DNA from: Salisapilia sapeloensis
Lineage: Eukaryota; Oomycota; Peronosporomycetes; Peronosporales; Salisapiliaceae
Direction of reading: 5' to 3'
Assembly: GCA_023334545.1 (NCBI GenBank)
Contig: JAADVB010000006.1
Location: 62,001 to 126,000 of the forward strand
Length of the DNA stretch: 64,000 nt
Part shown: positions 20,701 to 31,100 of the stretch, one piece after another
How positions within the stretch are numbered: position 1 is the stretch's first letter
How the letters are laid out: each line of letters opens with the position of its first letter
Made by a program: the position numbers and the translations under genes
The notes under the pieces: model-generated
The model's input: the letters and a program-made list of their open reading frames with translations, nothing else
What the model was told of the DNA's origin: nothing
Database searches by the model: none

Positions 20701-22472
20701 CTGCTTCGCAGACTTCTTGAAGTGAACCAGAAGCTCTGGCCACGTATTGCCTACCACAGTACGTCATGCATAATGATGAGATAGTGTTCTAGTGCCTGTA
20801 AGAAATGCAGACTCACTGATACGTAAAATTGCGTCCCGTGAGAGAAAATTAAGTTCAGAATACGACTTAGCCAAAGCGGAACAAACACGCACTCCATTAC
20901 CATGGTCTTCGTCGTAAATTTCCAGCTATTCAAAGTATATTCTAGTAAATGTCTAGCATTGTATGCAATATAAGCTAGTCGTACCTCACCAAAGTGCTCG
21001 CCCACACCAATTGAAGATACTTGCATCTCTTCATGTGTCGTTGGATTCACCTTAATCAGTTTTATTTTTCCCTTCATGAGGAAAAAGACATGGGCAGCAA
21101 TTTCGTGCTGGCCGAAGACATACTCGTCCTTCATGACTTCGAATGGATGTAATTCAATCACAATATCACTGATCAAACTTTCATGACATTCTGTAAAGTA
21201 GCGTATTATCGGTAATGCTTTCGAGTGAACGTGGTGGATCTGTGAATTGGCATGAAATCAATTAGACTAAAAGTACTTAATAACTGTGTATTATTTGCAT
21301 ACCATTTCATTACGAAGAGCAGTTGGCAGTCGCTTGAGTATCTGACGCTCCTTAAAGACAGATCGGTTTTGATAGTAGTATTCAAAATGCGTTCTTATTC
21401 GCTTCGCTGCTAATGAAGGGATTTGGCGAGAAATGATGTACTCTTTGATGATTGTCATTCGTTCGTCATATAGAGATGCGGACACGTTTAAGTTGGCCAC
21501 AAGCGATGAGATTGTCCCAATGATATAACCGAAAAAGGTTACCCCAATGGCCATTATGAAGATGTTTAGCAAGCGCTCGATGTTTGTTGTGGCCACAACA
21601 TCACCATATCCGATAGTTGCCTAAGACAGAAACGATGTAAGCTACCCACTCTGCATGCATTCGTGTACGAAATGTACCATGGTTACGATCGCCCAGTACA
21701 TTGATACAATGTATTGTAGCTCTTGCGCATTCGCGCGGGACATGTCTGTAAATTCATACTTTTTAATCCACGATTCTCCTTCTTCACTCATTGCAACACC
21801 AAACCAAATGCAAGCAACAAGGTGCGCGATAAATAACATTGTTAGAGCGAGACGCACGAGCGAGACGACACTTTGGTTAATGTACACTGCGTCCTCAAGG
21901 CTCGAAAACACCTTGCCTAACCTCCGAATGCGTGTGAGTTTAACAAGCCGGATAGCTTTAAGAGTTCGAAACACCATGGTCGACAATGGATTAGCATTTT
22001 CACTCATGCCCGCAAGCGCAGCAATGCCCTCGACAGGTAATGTCGATAACAAATCGACGACAAACCATCCACGAAGGTAGCTTCTAGTGATGACTCTGTG
22101 ATCGTAAGATAGATCACCTCCAGATAGCTGGACGCCAGTGATAAAATTGATCATTATGTCCAAAGCGAAGCTTATATCAATTGCCCCTTCAACGATAGCA
22201 AAACCACCGGCAGCTTCTTGGCTGAAGCAGACTCGGTACGGAACAAGACATGATATATAAATAACGCACACGATGAGTAGGAGATCCCACCTCGACTTCC
22301 AGCGACTACTAGGATCAATCATATACCACGGCTTTTGACTTCGAATAGTGGTTGTTCGAATCCCGCGCAAAACACCGGGAACCTTACGCCGAAGTACTTG
22401 CCATAGCGCACGTGGATGTCTGTGCTCTGCCGGATGGTATTGAGCTCGATATGACTTCAGACCAAGTCTCAT
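17750..22472 (-). CDS. Tandem two-repeat voltage-gated K+ channel with two CNB domains
   Basis: Ten exons on the minus strand, read in this order: 21678-22472, 21303-21620, 20985-21239, 20817-20925, 19589-20750, 19397-19532, 18846-19325, 18742-18789, 18295-18686, 17750-18230. All phases match, giving about 1391 aa. Unit 1: S1 near 62, S4 near 165-187 (Arg/Lys every third residue), filter TIGYGD (269-272), then a CNB domain about 375-490. An acidic Ser-rich linker of nearly 290 residues follows. Unit 2: S1 near 786, S4 897-912 (RLVRIVRLLKLTRLMKL), filter TVGYGD (1010-1013), then a second CNB domain about 1115-1230 and a basic coiled tail. Both filters are K+-type. Both CNB domains lack the canonical phosphate-binding Arg context, so ligand binding is doubtful, as in KCNH channels. 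The ATG at 22472 follows an acceptor-like CTTTTTCAG, so a 5' UTR intron or further exon is possible. Confidence 0.82.
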
Positions 22473-24489
22473 CCTGAAAAAGGATTCTAACTAATGACTA
22501 GGCAAGTATTAGTTACTCAGTATGGTGAGAAAGAATGCCATATATGTACCGTAACGATCTACTTAAACTGTATTACAACTCGGAGTGGAAGGCTAATGCT
22601 TGGTATGTTGAACGTTCAGTAGCTTGATGTTTGAATAGCATAAACGCCACCGTTTCCAAAAGACCTGGTTGAAATCGCTGCATGACCGATCAAAACAAAT
22701 GGCAATGTATTTTTGGATGTTGAAACCCCCGACTAGAAAGGTGCACACGTAGGCAGTTAAATTTGCATGGCATCCGCTATGTAGTCATTCAACGACGCCT
22801 AGAGGAATTCAAAGCCTGAATTGGATTTGGCTTTTAGCCCAAGGAAAGAAGTCTATAAGTGTGAGAGAAGATGTATATAGGTAGGACTGTAGCAACGAGT
22901 CTCAACATAATAAGCAAGCATCTCATTGTTATTGACAAACTACGAGAATTGATGGATGATATGAAGTAAAAAGACAACGATCACAAGTCTTAAAGAGTCT
23001 TAGCATTATGCATCGGCATTATTTGCCGATCTAGAGGCGTCAAACGTAGCATTCTGTAAAGTTCAAGGCACTCTTGATGGACAACGTCGAAGTGAAGATG
23101 GTAGTCGGAGGCTATATTATCACAACAAACTTGTCACGGTACATGGTCTCGAGTATTCACGATTTATAATAAGATGGAAGCCAATTTTGTCTGTTAAACA
23201 ATGCAACACAGCTCGACGGTCATGAGATGAAAATGAGCAAGCAGGAAAAAAAGAGCGATCGTATTATGCAAGAACGATAGTGTTGCTTTTAATGGTAGTG
23301 TATCATATTAGATATATGTAGCCGAGTAAAAGCAGTGCTAGGTGGTCTATAAAAGAAGCAAAATGGTCATTGCGATCAATGTCAGACGTTGAATAGAACG
23401 TGATGGCGAAGTTAGGAACCGTGCTCATCCCGAGAGTGGTATTTGGGGCTATTATAAATTGCATGGTTCCAAGTTACCACTAGATTGCCTCAATGCCGTT
23501 GTAAGATACAAGCATGATGGTGCTGACAATGAAGGGTTTAAAGTATAATAGAACCATCAGGAGATGAATGATGATTCAGCTTGAGACCTGAGCGTTTATG
23601 GATTCACTTTATTTAGCAAAGCGGCTTTTAAAAGCTCTCATATAATGGATTTTTACGATGAGGCAGAGTACTCACTTGGGTAGCCGACTCTATGCGCTCG
23701 TAGTATGCGTATTGAAGACAGCTTAAAATAGAAATTATCACACCACGTAAGCTGTGGCTAAATCCTTCTTATACCTTAATTCCATGGCATCATGAATTCA
23801 TGCTTTTCTTGGGACAATCCAGTACTCTAGACTGGATTAACGAGAAAAATTTCTTATCTATAAATTCTAAATCCTATCGCCTCAAAGTATGTGGGCCTGC
23901 AAATCACTATGAGATCTACGATTCGCGCTTAAAACCTGACCCCTCTGGATGTTGCTAGCAGTCATGAAGGTGGCAAGTAGTTGCGATTGATTTTATCTTG
24001 TGAGGATGATAGAGAAAACTTCGTGTGTACAACGGAGTTAACCAAAATTCATTGTCGTACTGGTCAGTAGCTAGCGTTGGACTCGTATGCTTGTCCACTC
24101 TTTTCGGTTCAGTGATGGATGTTGTACCCACGGACAATGTACCAATCTGTTACGATTCGCGAAAACTTTGCATTTCTATATCCGCAATATCACGCCGAAT
24201 GAAGAAAGCTGCTGGAAACACAGAGTCTAACACTAAAAAAATCTACCTTGCCATTCATTTAATAGAAGAATAGCCTTATGACTTGACTATTAATGTCTTA
24301 TCTATCCCGCGAGCTTTGGCGAGGATTCTTTTAAAAGTCATACGGGTGTGACGAGACACTCTGCTTAAGTAGGAAATCCAAGGTAGACCGCTACGTTGGT
24401 ATCATTTGGATGCCATTCCTCAATTTGCTTCTTCCATCACAAGTGGTAACGCAAAGAGCCGCGTAGACATCAACTCTCTACTCTATCAA
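22473..24489. other. Gene-poor region upstream of the channel gene
   Basis: About 2 kb of AT-richer sequence between divergent genes. It contains only short open frames (largest about 80 codons at 24025-24273) with no recognisable domain. It should contain the channel promoter at its left end and the TMEM198-like promoter at its right end. No tRNA, transposase fragment or tandem repeat was recognised. Confidence 0.5.
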
Positions 24490-25299
24490 ATGAAGACACA
24501 ACTCCAACAAACTTTGCTCGCGCTTATCGTCTGCATCATGAGCACGACGCTGACTGCCGCAGATGACGATGTCAAGACGATTCTTAGCTCGGCAGGTGAC
24601 ATTCAGATCGCGCCTGCCATTGCTGCAGGTCTTGCAATCGGCATCGGTGCAATCGTAGCAGTCGCCGGATACAAGCTACTACGACCAACAATTTTCGTGT
24701 GCGGATTCCTCGCTGGAGGTATTATCACGGCTTTGGCGGTCCAAGAGGTTTTGGACTCGTACTCATGGGAGGATATTGCCTCCTGGATCGGATTTGCCGT
24801 TGGCGGTCTTGTCTGTGGTGCGATTGCGGTTGGAATTTACGCCGTTGGTGTCTTCCTCATCGGTGCCGCCGGCGGAGTCATCCTTGGCTTCATGCTCAAC
24901 TCATCATTTGGATACCTCATCTACCCTTCGCACCCGGGCGTCATTCTCGTCATATTCCTCATTGTGTTTGGAATCCTTGGCGGCATCCTGACGACAATGC
25001 TGGAGAGAACGATCATCATCGTGGCGACCAGTTTCATCGGATCATCCGCACTTGTGTGGGGCATTGGATACTATGCTGGAGACTACCCCAGTGGATCTGA
25101 CATCAAGCACTACTATGATGAAGCTGCTGATGGTAATTTCAACTACCATATCCCGGATGCTTGGTGGGCTTATTTGGTTGCCACGATCGTCATGTTCGTG
25201 CTAGGCATGTTCATCCAATTCCGCAAGACCGGCCGTAATGTCCATCATCAGCATGTACGTGGTAAACGCACGTACAACCAGGCTCTGACGCCGGTATAA
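24490..25299 (+). CDS. TMEM198/DUF4203-like seven-TM membrane protein
   Basis: 269 aa from the ATG at 24490. The upstream in-frame part begins with a non-ATG codon, while 24490 starts a clean signal peptide (MKTQLQQTLLALIVCIMSTT, cut after LTAA). About seven Gly/Ala-rich hydrophobic segments follow, starting IAAGLAIGIGAIVAVAGY and LLRPTIFVCGFLAGGIITAL, then a lumenal loop with Tyr/Asp (HYYDEAADGNFNYHIPD), a last TM helix and a basic His/Arg tail. This pattern matches the TM7SF3/TMEM198 (DUF4203) domain. Animal TMEM198 acts as a scaffold in Wnt co-receptor phosphorylation; the role here is unknown. The gene stands alone, with 2 kb of apparently non-coding DNA upstream and 2.9 kb downstream. 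Confidence 0.8.
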   Translation: MKTQLQQTLLALIVCIMSTTLTAADDDVKTILSSAGDIQIAPAIAAGLAIGIGAIVAVAGYKLLRPTIFVCGFLAGGIITALAVQEVLDSYSWEDIASWIGFAVGGLVCGAIAVGIYAVGVFLIGAAGGVILGFMLNSSFGYLIYPSHPGVILVIFLIVFGILGGILTTMLERTIIIVATSFIGSSALVWGIGYYAGDYPSGSDIKHYYDEAADGNFNYHIPDAWWAYLVATIVMFVLGMFIQFRKTGRNVHHQHVRGKRTYNQALTPV

Positions 25300-28160
25300 A
25301 GCCCGACAAGAAGGACTTTACGATTCATTTCAAGCACGCAACATACGCCGAAACTGTCAGGCAAGACAGTAGAATATATATGACATTAATGAACAATAAT
25401 ACAGACGGAGATATTTTGTTCACGAATTTGCTTGCCATCTTGTAGCATGTTTTGTACATCTACTGCCTAAACGTTTTTGATTTCAAAGACGACAATGTGG
25501 TAAGATTGAATAAGAAAGTAGAGTATGATGTATATACTCCCTGATTCATCGACAAAGCCGAGAGCATCGGTGTTAGAGGACTTCACTTTTTGTTTGCTAT
25601 CTTTCGCAAAGCAAAGATACTAACATGGAACCTTGGGTCCTAGGAAGGTCGTACATTGTATGACCTTTGAGCGAGGTCAGATAAATCGCAACTTTATTCA
25701 AAAATTTAGGCCTTCTTCGCACTGAATACCGATCCGGCGTTATTGGGATTCATCTTTTGTAACTCCCTTTATGATAACCGAAGCGGGCAATTCCGTGTTC
25801 ATTGAGAATAGCCGATTTTGTTTTGCCACTCGACATTGGAAACCTAAGGCAATACTTCAATATAACTTTTCCCACTATATCGAATGCACAAGCGAGTGCT
25901 TTGTACTATCAATGCAAATGCGAATCCATATTCTTGGTTTATCTCTGTCTTCGCCTTTGATGCAATCGGGAGGAAGCTATCTTCGAGAAGACTTCAAGCC
26001 ATGGCCTGTGCTCGAAATGTGCAAATTTGAAAAAACGCGTGAAAGACTCAGTGAGCTCTTCGATTTACTTGCGCTACTGCGCTCTTCGCTATTATTTCGG
26101 AACAGGCGCATTACCGTGGTGAACGAAATAATTGAGCGCCATTTGTAACTCATACTGTACTATGTCCCACTGAAATGGCGAAGAGCTCAATAGCGCAAGT
26201 AAATCGAAAGAAACTTCAACCTGGATGACTTCCGACGAGAAACCACAATACACTCGATACTAGGCCCGCCAAGACACGACAGAGGAATTGACGATAGACG
26301 TGGATAGGAATGGAAAGGTGGATAGCGATGTAAGAGCAGGATGAACCGACAGAGACTTAGTCATTGATTCCTATTACAGTGTTTGCGTCTTTGGTCGCAT
26401 ATACCTTAAATGCATTGGTGCATACCAGATTATCCGTTCAACGAGCACGACCATAAATCTTTACTTTATAAAACCAAAGCAAAGAATGAACGAGCTTGTT
26501 GAAGTGTCTTACAACCAACTTACTGGTACGAGACACAACTTACTCGCCAAGACTACACGATCAAATGAATTTATCTAAGCAATCTTCGCAATGTGCAATT
26601 GGTTTATCTTCATCTCGCCAAACAAAGTATAGGAAAGAGGACATGCCTGGATCCAGTTTGAGTATCATGTCCGTAAGTCATACACTTGGAGACTATGCAA
26701 CTTTGATTCTATGGATCCAGACATTTTCCCTTAAACGAGGTGTCCGGATAAAGTATGGTGCGTAGAAAAATTCGCGAACGCGACAAGAAGCCGGCATTGA
26801 ATCTTTATTAAAAATCTACTTGATTTTTCCTATCAGCTTTTTGATCGCCAATCTAAATCAACATCAGTGCCAACGTTCCTCGCTTTTTGCTCGCTATCAT
26901 GCAGCGTTTATAAATACCTCTGGCTACGTTCTGGTGTACCGACAATCATATAGCTAGAAAAGTAAGTTCTTTCGATGCTTCATGGGAATTGCTATCATTC
27001 AAGGAACGAAAGCTGTGAGCATTCAGTCAATCGCATTCGAGCGCTGTCATATGCGCAGTGTATCTTGGAGAGCAGGAGAATGTCTGCGATGATGACAGTT
27101 ACAAAGGTTTCCCGCTCTTCAGGTGCAAAATTTGCGACGAACAAAAGAAGCACACGAGCATGATGTTTCGACTATATCCAAATATCTATCTAGAAACAAC
27201 TGATGAGTACGCTTACATGTACTTATAAAAACTGGAATATCTGCTGATCTACTAAAACAATGAACGCTTCAGTTGGGATTGAAATTGTGGACACAGTCCA
27301 ACGGCTGTGTAAAGGCATCCGAGTTTGGACGACAGACATCAAGTCGTGTACCCAGAAACCTATACGTTTCGTCCTACAAGCATAATTCCTCTTAATCTTC
27401 TACCAACATCCATTGTCGTCCGTTTTATGTCACAGAGGAATGTACCTACCAAAGTCCTTTTATCTCTTGTATCAATATGACCTCCAGTTTATACAGGCTC
27501 TAGGCAGATGGAAGAGAAGGCAAGTCTGCGACGCTTTTTATAGAAAAGCGTGGAACCTGGTTTTCGATTCCCTCCGTCAAAAGCTAGAGAGTACCCGCAT
27601 GTGACTAAACAGGAATGGGGGATTGTAATCGCAACATCTTGCCTCAGTTGATGCCATCACCTCCATCTTGGCACCATCCTTTGCTTTATCGACCTCATAC
27701 CACTATTTACACTACAATTGCTATCATCTTCTCTTGCGTATCGAAACCGTTTGCACGCGTTCTTGCGTCGACCGACCCGTCAGCTAGCCTCGCGTACCCA
27801 CGTCGTAGGTACAATTCCACTCGAGCGGGACGATTTAGTTCTGAACCCAACGAATAGTCTTTTAAAACGTAAGGATTAGGAGAAAATTAAAGGCGACAGC
27901 GACGTTTTACCATTTTGACTTGCAGACTTCTTTGGTTAGGGCGAGCTCCTTTCCGACCGGCAAAGTGCTTCCAGCCGCGAAAGGCCTCTCGAACGCATTC
28001 ACCCATATCGGCGTTTACGACACACGACCTCTACCGCTTGTCTATCTAATTCTACCTCTATTCTCTTGCCGTTTCGTGCTCTTTCATCGATCGGTACACA
28101 TACCGCTTGCGACGAATCCTACCTCCCTCCTCACACACACTCGCTCCTTTGGTTGAAAGC
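25300..28160. other. 2.9-kb gene-poor island with inverted repeat
   Basis: No gene could be assigned. Open frames are short and mostly without good starts (125 codons at 25771-26148, 63 codons ending at 27604, 80 codons at 27615-27857). One ATG-less stretch of 69 codons (27019-27228) contains CKICDEQKKH and could be a relic exon. A hairpin-forming inverted repeat lies at 26059-26208. The right end presumably carries the PI3-kinase promoter and 5' UTR, with a possible UTR intron ending near 27925 (TTGACTTGCAG). Confidence 0.5.
26059..26208. repeat. Inverted repeat, 35-bp arms, 80-bp spacer
   Basis: Arms 26059-26093 and 26174-26208 pair in 32 of 35 positions. The first 18 bases (TTCGATTTACTTGCGCTA) match exactly, followed by a 9-base exact block (GCTCTTCGC). 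GCTCTTCG also occurs just before and inside the left arm. The structure could be a foldback/MITE remnant or a hairpin RNA. I did not find target-site duplications or a transposase. Confidence 0.7.
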
Positions 28161-31100
28161 ATGACGTTTAGCTTCAGTGGTAACGGTAGCATCATGTCTG
28201 AACGCGTTCGTACGTCGTCTCTGCAAGCGTACAACTTGTACGAGACGCGTAGGAGCATCGCGAATGACGGGGCCGACCCGACGCAAATTCCGAGCTTTGA
28301 AGAGCTCAATCCGTATAATTCGCACTCGACGCGGAAGGATAAACGGTGGCAACCCGTCCAGGGCTTGTCCCATTCGCATGAATCCATGCGGCTGCGTCAG
28401 TCCGTCGGACAACTATTGTACGAGACACATCAACAGATCTCGGCTGAGGAGCTAGAAGTGCGCGCGAATACGCCCGAGTTCAAGGTCCTCGAGAGCGACT
28501 GGGTTGCTCATAATGCGAACAATCAACTAGCGCTTATTAAACCTCTCAAGACCGTCGCGAGGCTGCCCGTGTCCTTGCTCGTGCTGGACGAACGGCAGTC
28601 GAGTACATCGACCGGTCCGACTCTCTCTGGCTTCCTACGTAAGCGAGGCGAGACGAACAAGGCCTTTAAGAAGCGATACATGGAATTAAACGGTTCAGTC
28701 CTATCCTATTATCGCAAAGTGCCGGAAAAGAACGGCGTGCCGTTATCTCGAGATGATAAAAAGGCACGTGAAAGCGGTAGTATCGACCTCGATAGTGTCT
28801 CATCGTTACAACCGCTCGAGTCGTCCGTCAAGGGTGAACAATTTGGCGTTCAGCTCGTGACGACAAGTCGGACGTGGATCTTGGCAGCAGACTCGCAAGG
28901 TGACTTTGAGCGATGGGTCAAAGCCATGTGTGAAGTGGTCAAGTTCACTGCGATCCACATCAAGTTCAAACGCATGTTCCAGCTACAGGAAGTCAGTTCT
29001 CGCGCTGTCACGGACGTTCGAATGGTCATTCCTGTTGGTGATACAGTCGGAGAAGTCGTGGAGCATATCTTTAACTGCTACCAACAAGCATTGGATGCTG
29101 CACCGTTGAAACCGTATGATCCGAGCAAGTACTTGCTCAAAGTAACTGGATTCCGAGACTATATGATCGATCGTTATCGTGTCGTGAACGAGTACATGCA
29201 CGTCCGTGAGTGTCTGCTCACGAACAAGACGCTACGTCTCACTGTCGTCCACGAGTCGGTCATCCAAGAGACAGCGAATCGCAGTCTGAGCATCCGTCCG
29301 AACATGCCGATCGTCGGGAATGCTATTCGCAATGAACTCGCTGGTTTTGCCGATAACGAACGTCCTGGTCCGGTGTCCATGACGACGCTTGGTGACGCGG
29401 ATTTGGACAGCTTCTCTTCAGCAGATCAAGTCGATGCCATTCCCAGTGGCAACGTCGATGAACCAGTGCGTGTACGTGTGAAGCGTATTCTCAACATTCC
29501 GCGTGAAGTCTACAGTGACACAGGCGAGCTGCGTCCGATCAAGAGCACTGCCGTCGTCGTCCGTGTCCAGCTCTTTGACGGCGGACAACTCATCGACGAA
29601 GGGTCTCTCGACACGAAAGACGTGCGTCTCGTCGGTCAGAGCAAAACATCGCTCTATGCTATCTGGTCTGAACCGGCATGGCATGAGTTCCCGATCACTG
29701 TCGGTGAAATAACAAAGTCCATGCGCATGCAATTCACAGTCCTCGGGACGAAGAAGAGTCCTGGTAGCAGTACTTCATTATCTGCGAGTTCCTCCTCTGG
29801 CATGTCCATGTCATCGATGATGATCGCAGCGGAAGAAAAGATTTTAATCAGTGGCATCAACCTCTTTGACGTCTCAGGACACCTGACACAAGGTGAGCAA
29901 TACATTCGCATGCTGGACAATCGACACAACTGTACCACTGGTCCAGTCCCGCACGTCGTGTATACCAAGAAGCCGATGATTAACATCGATCTGAGCAAAT
30001 TCGACGTCCCGATCGAGTTCAATTGGGACAGTCTTGACAATTCCAACGGCACGCGCTATAAGCGTCGATCTCTTGTGCGTGGCAGTCGATCTACGATGCT
30101 CCATAAGGAAGGCTGGTTGCGGAAAGTTGGGCAGTTCAAGTCGCTCACCAAGTGGCGTCCGAGGTGGTTTGTCTGTGACCAAGAGACGTGCTCTCTTAGC
30201 TACGCTGCAGATGAGAGTGCACCGCGAAAGGTAGTGCCGCTGAAACACTGCTCTGTCAATCGTGCTGATGACATGAACAACAAGTTCACGACGGGTACCA
30301 AGGGTACGCGTAAGGAACGTCAGACGTGGTGCTTCAAAGTGCGTCCGCAGAACTCATCGAGAGATTACATCATGTCTGCTGCGACGAAACAAGAGCGAGA
30401 GGAGTGGATGATGGCGATTCTGACGGTGTCCAAGGGTGAAGGCGCGAATCAGGATCTAGCTGAGACGATTCCGATCGAAGCGCGGCCGGTGTATGGCTTG
30501 GAAGAGAAGCTGTCGCCTGTGAACAGCAACGAGTTGGCGACGGAAGGCTCTGACACGGAGATTCGGCAGTCCATCGGTCGACAACGTGCTGGCTCGAGCT
30601 CAAGTTCGCAGCGTGATGGCGACAGCGACATCTCGGAGCTACGCAAGGTCATTCTAGAAGATCCGTTGTATCCGCTGAGTCCGTACCAGAAGGCTCGTAT
30701 GTGGAAACATCGAGATGAGTTTATTGATCTGCCGGAAGCTCTGCCACGCATCCTGTCGTGTGTCCATTGGGGAGACAAGGCAGAGATGGATGAAGCGCTG
30801 CAGCTCCTGCCGAAATGGCCAGTCCCTGCGAACCACGCGTCGTACTTGGAGCTCTTGAAAGGCGAGTTTGCGAATGAAGAGATTCGTCAGTTTGCCGTCC
30901 ATCGTCTGGCACAGATGGCTGATACGACGTTTAGTTACTTTTTACCACAACTGGTGCAAGCACTCAAGTATGAGAACCACCATCGCTCTCCTCTAGCTCT
31001 GCATTTGATCGAACGAGCGATTAAGAATCCGAATCAGATCGGATTCGATCTTTTCTGGAGCATGAAAGTCGAGTCGCATCATGATCAGTACTTTGAACGC

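Noticed and set aside
19589-21239. Two adjacent separate channel genes
   Set aside because: The first CNB domain ends in a phase-1 donor that joins in frame to the second unit's linker, and there is no start codon or spacer between them. All ten exon phases agree with one gene.
25771-26148. 125-codon open frame as a gene
   Set aside because: It covers one arm of the inverted repeat, has unremarkable composition and matches no family I know.
22473-28160. Transposable element in the gene-poor island
   Set aside because: No transposase, reverse transcriptase, long terminal repeat or target-site duplication was found; only one foldback repeat is present.
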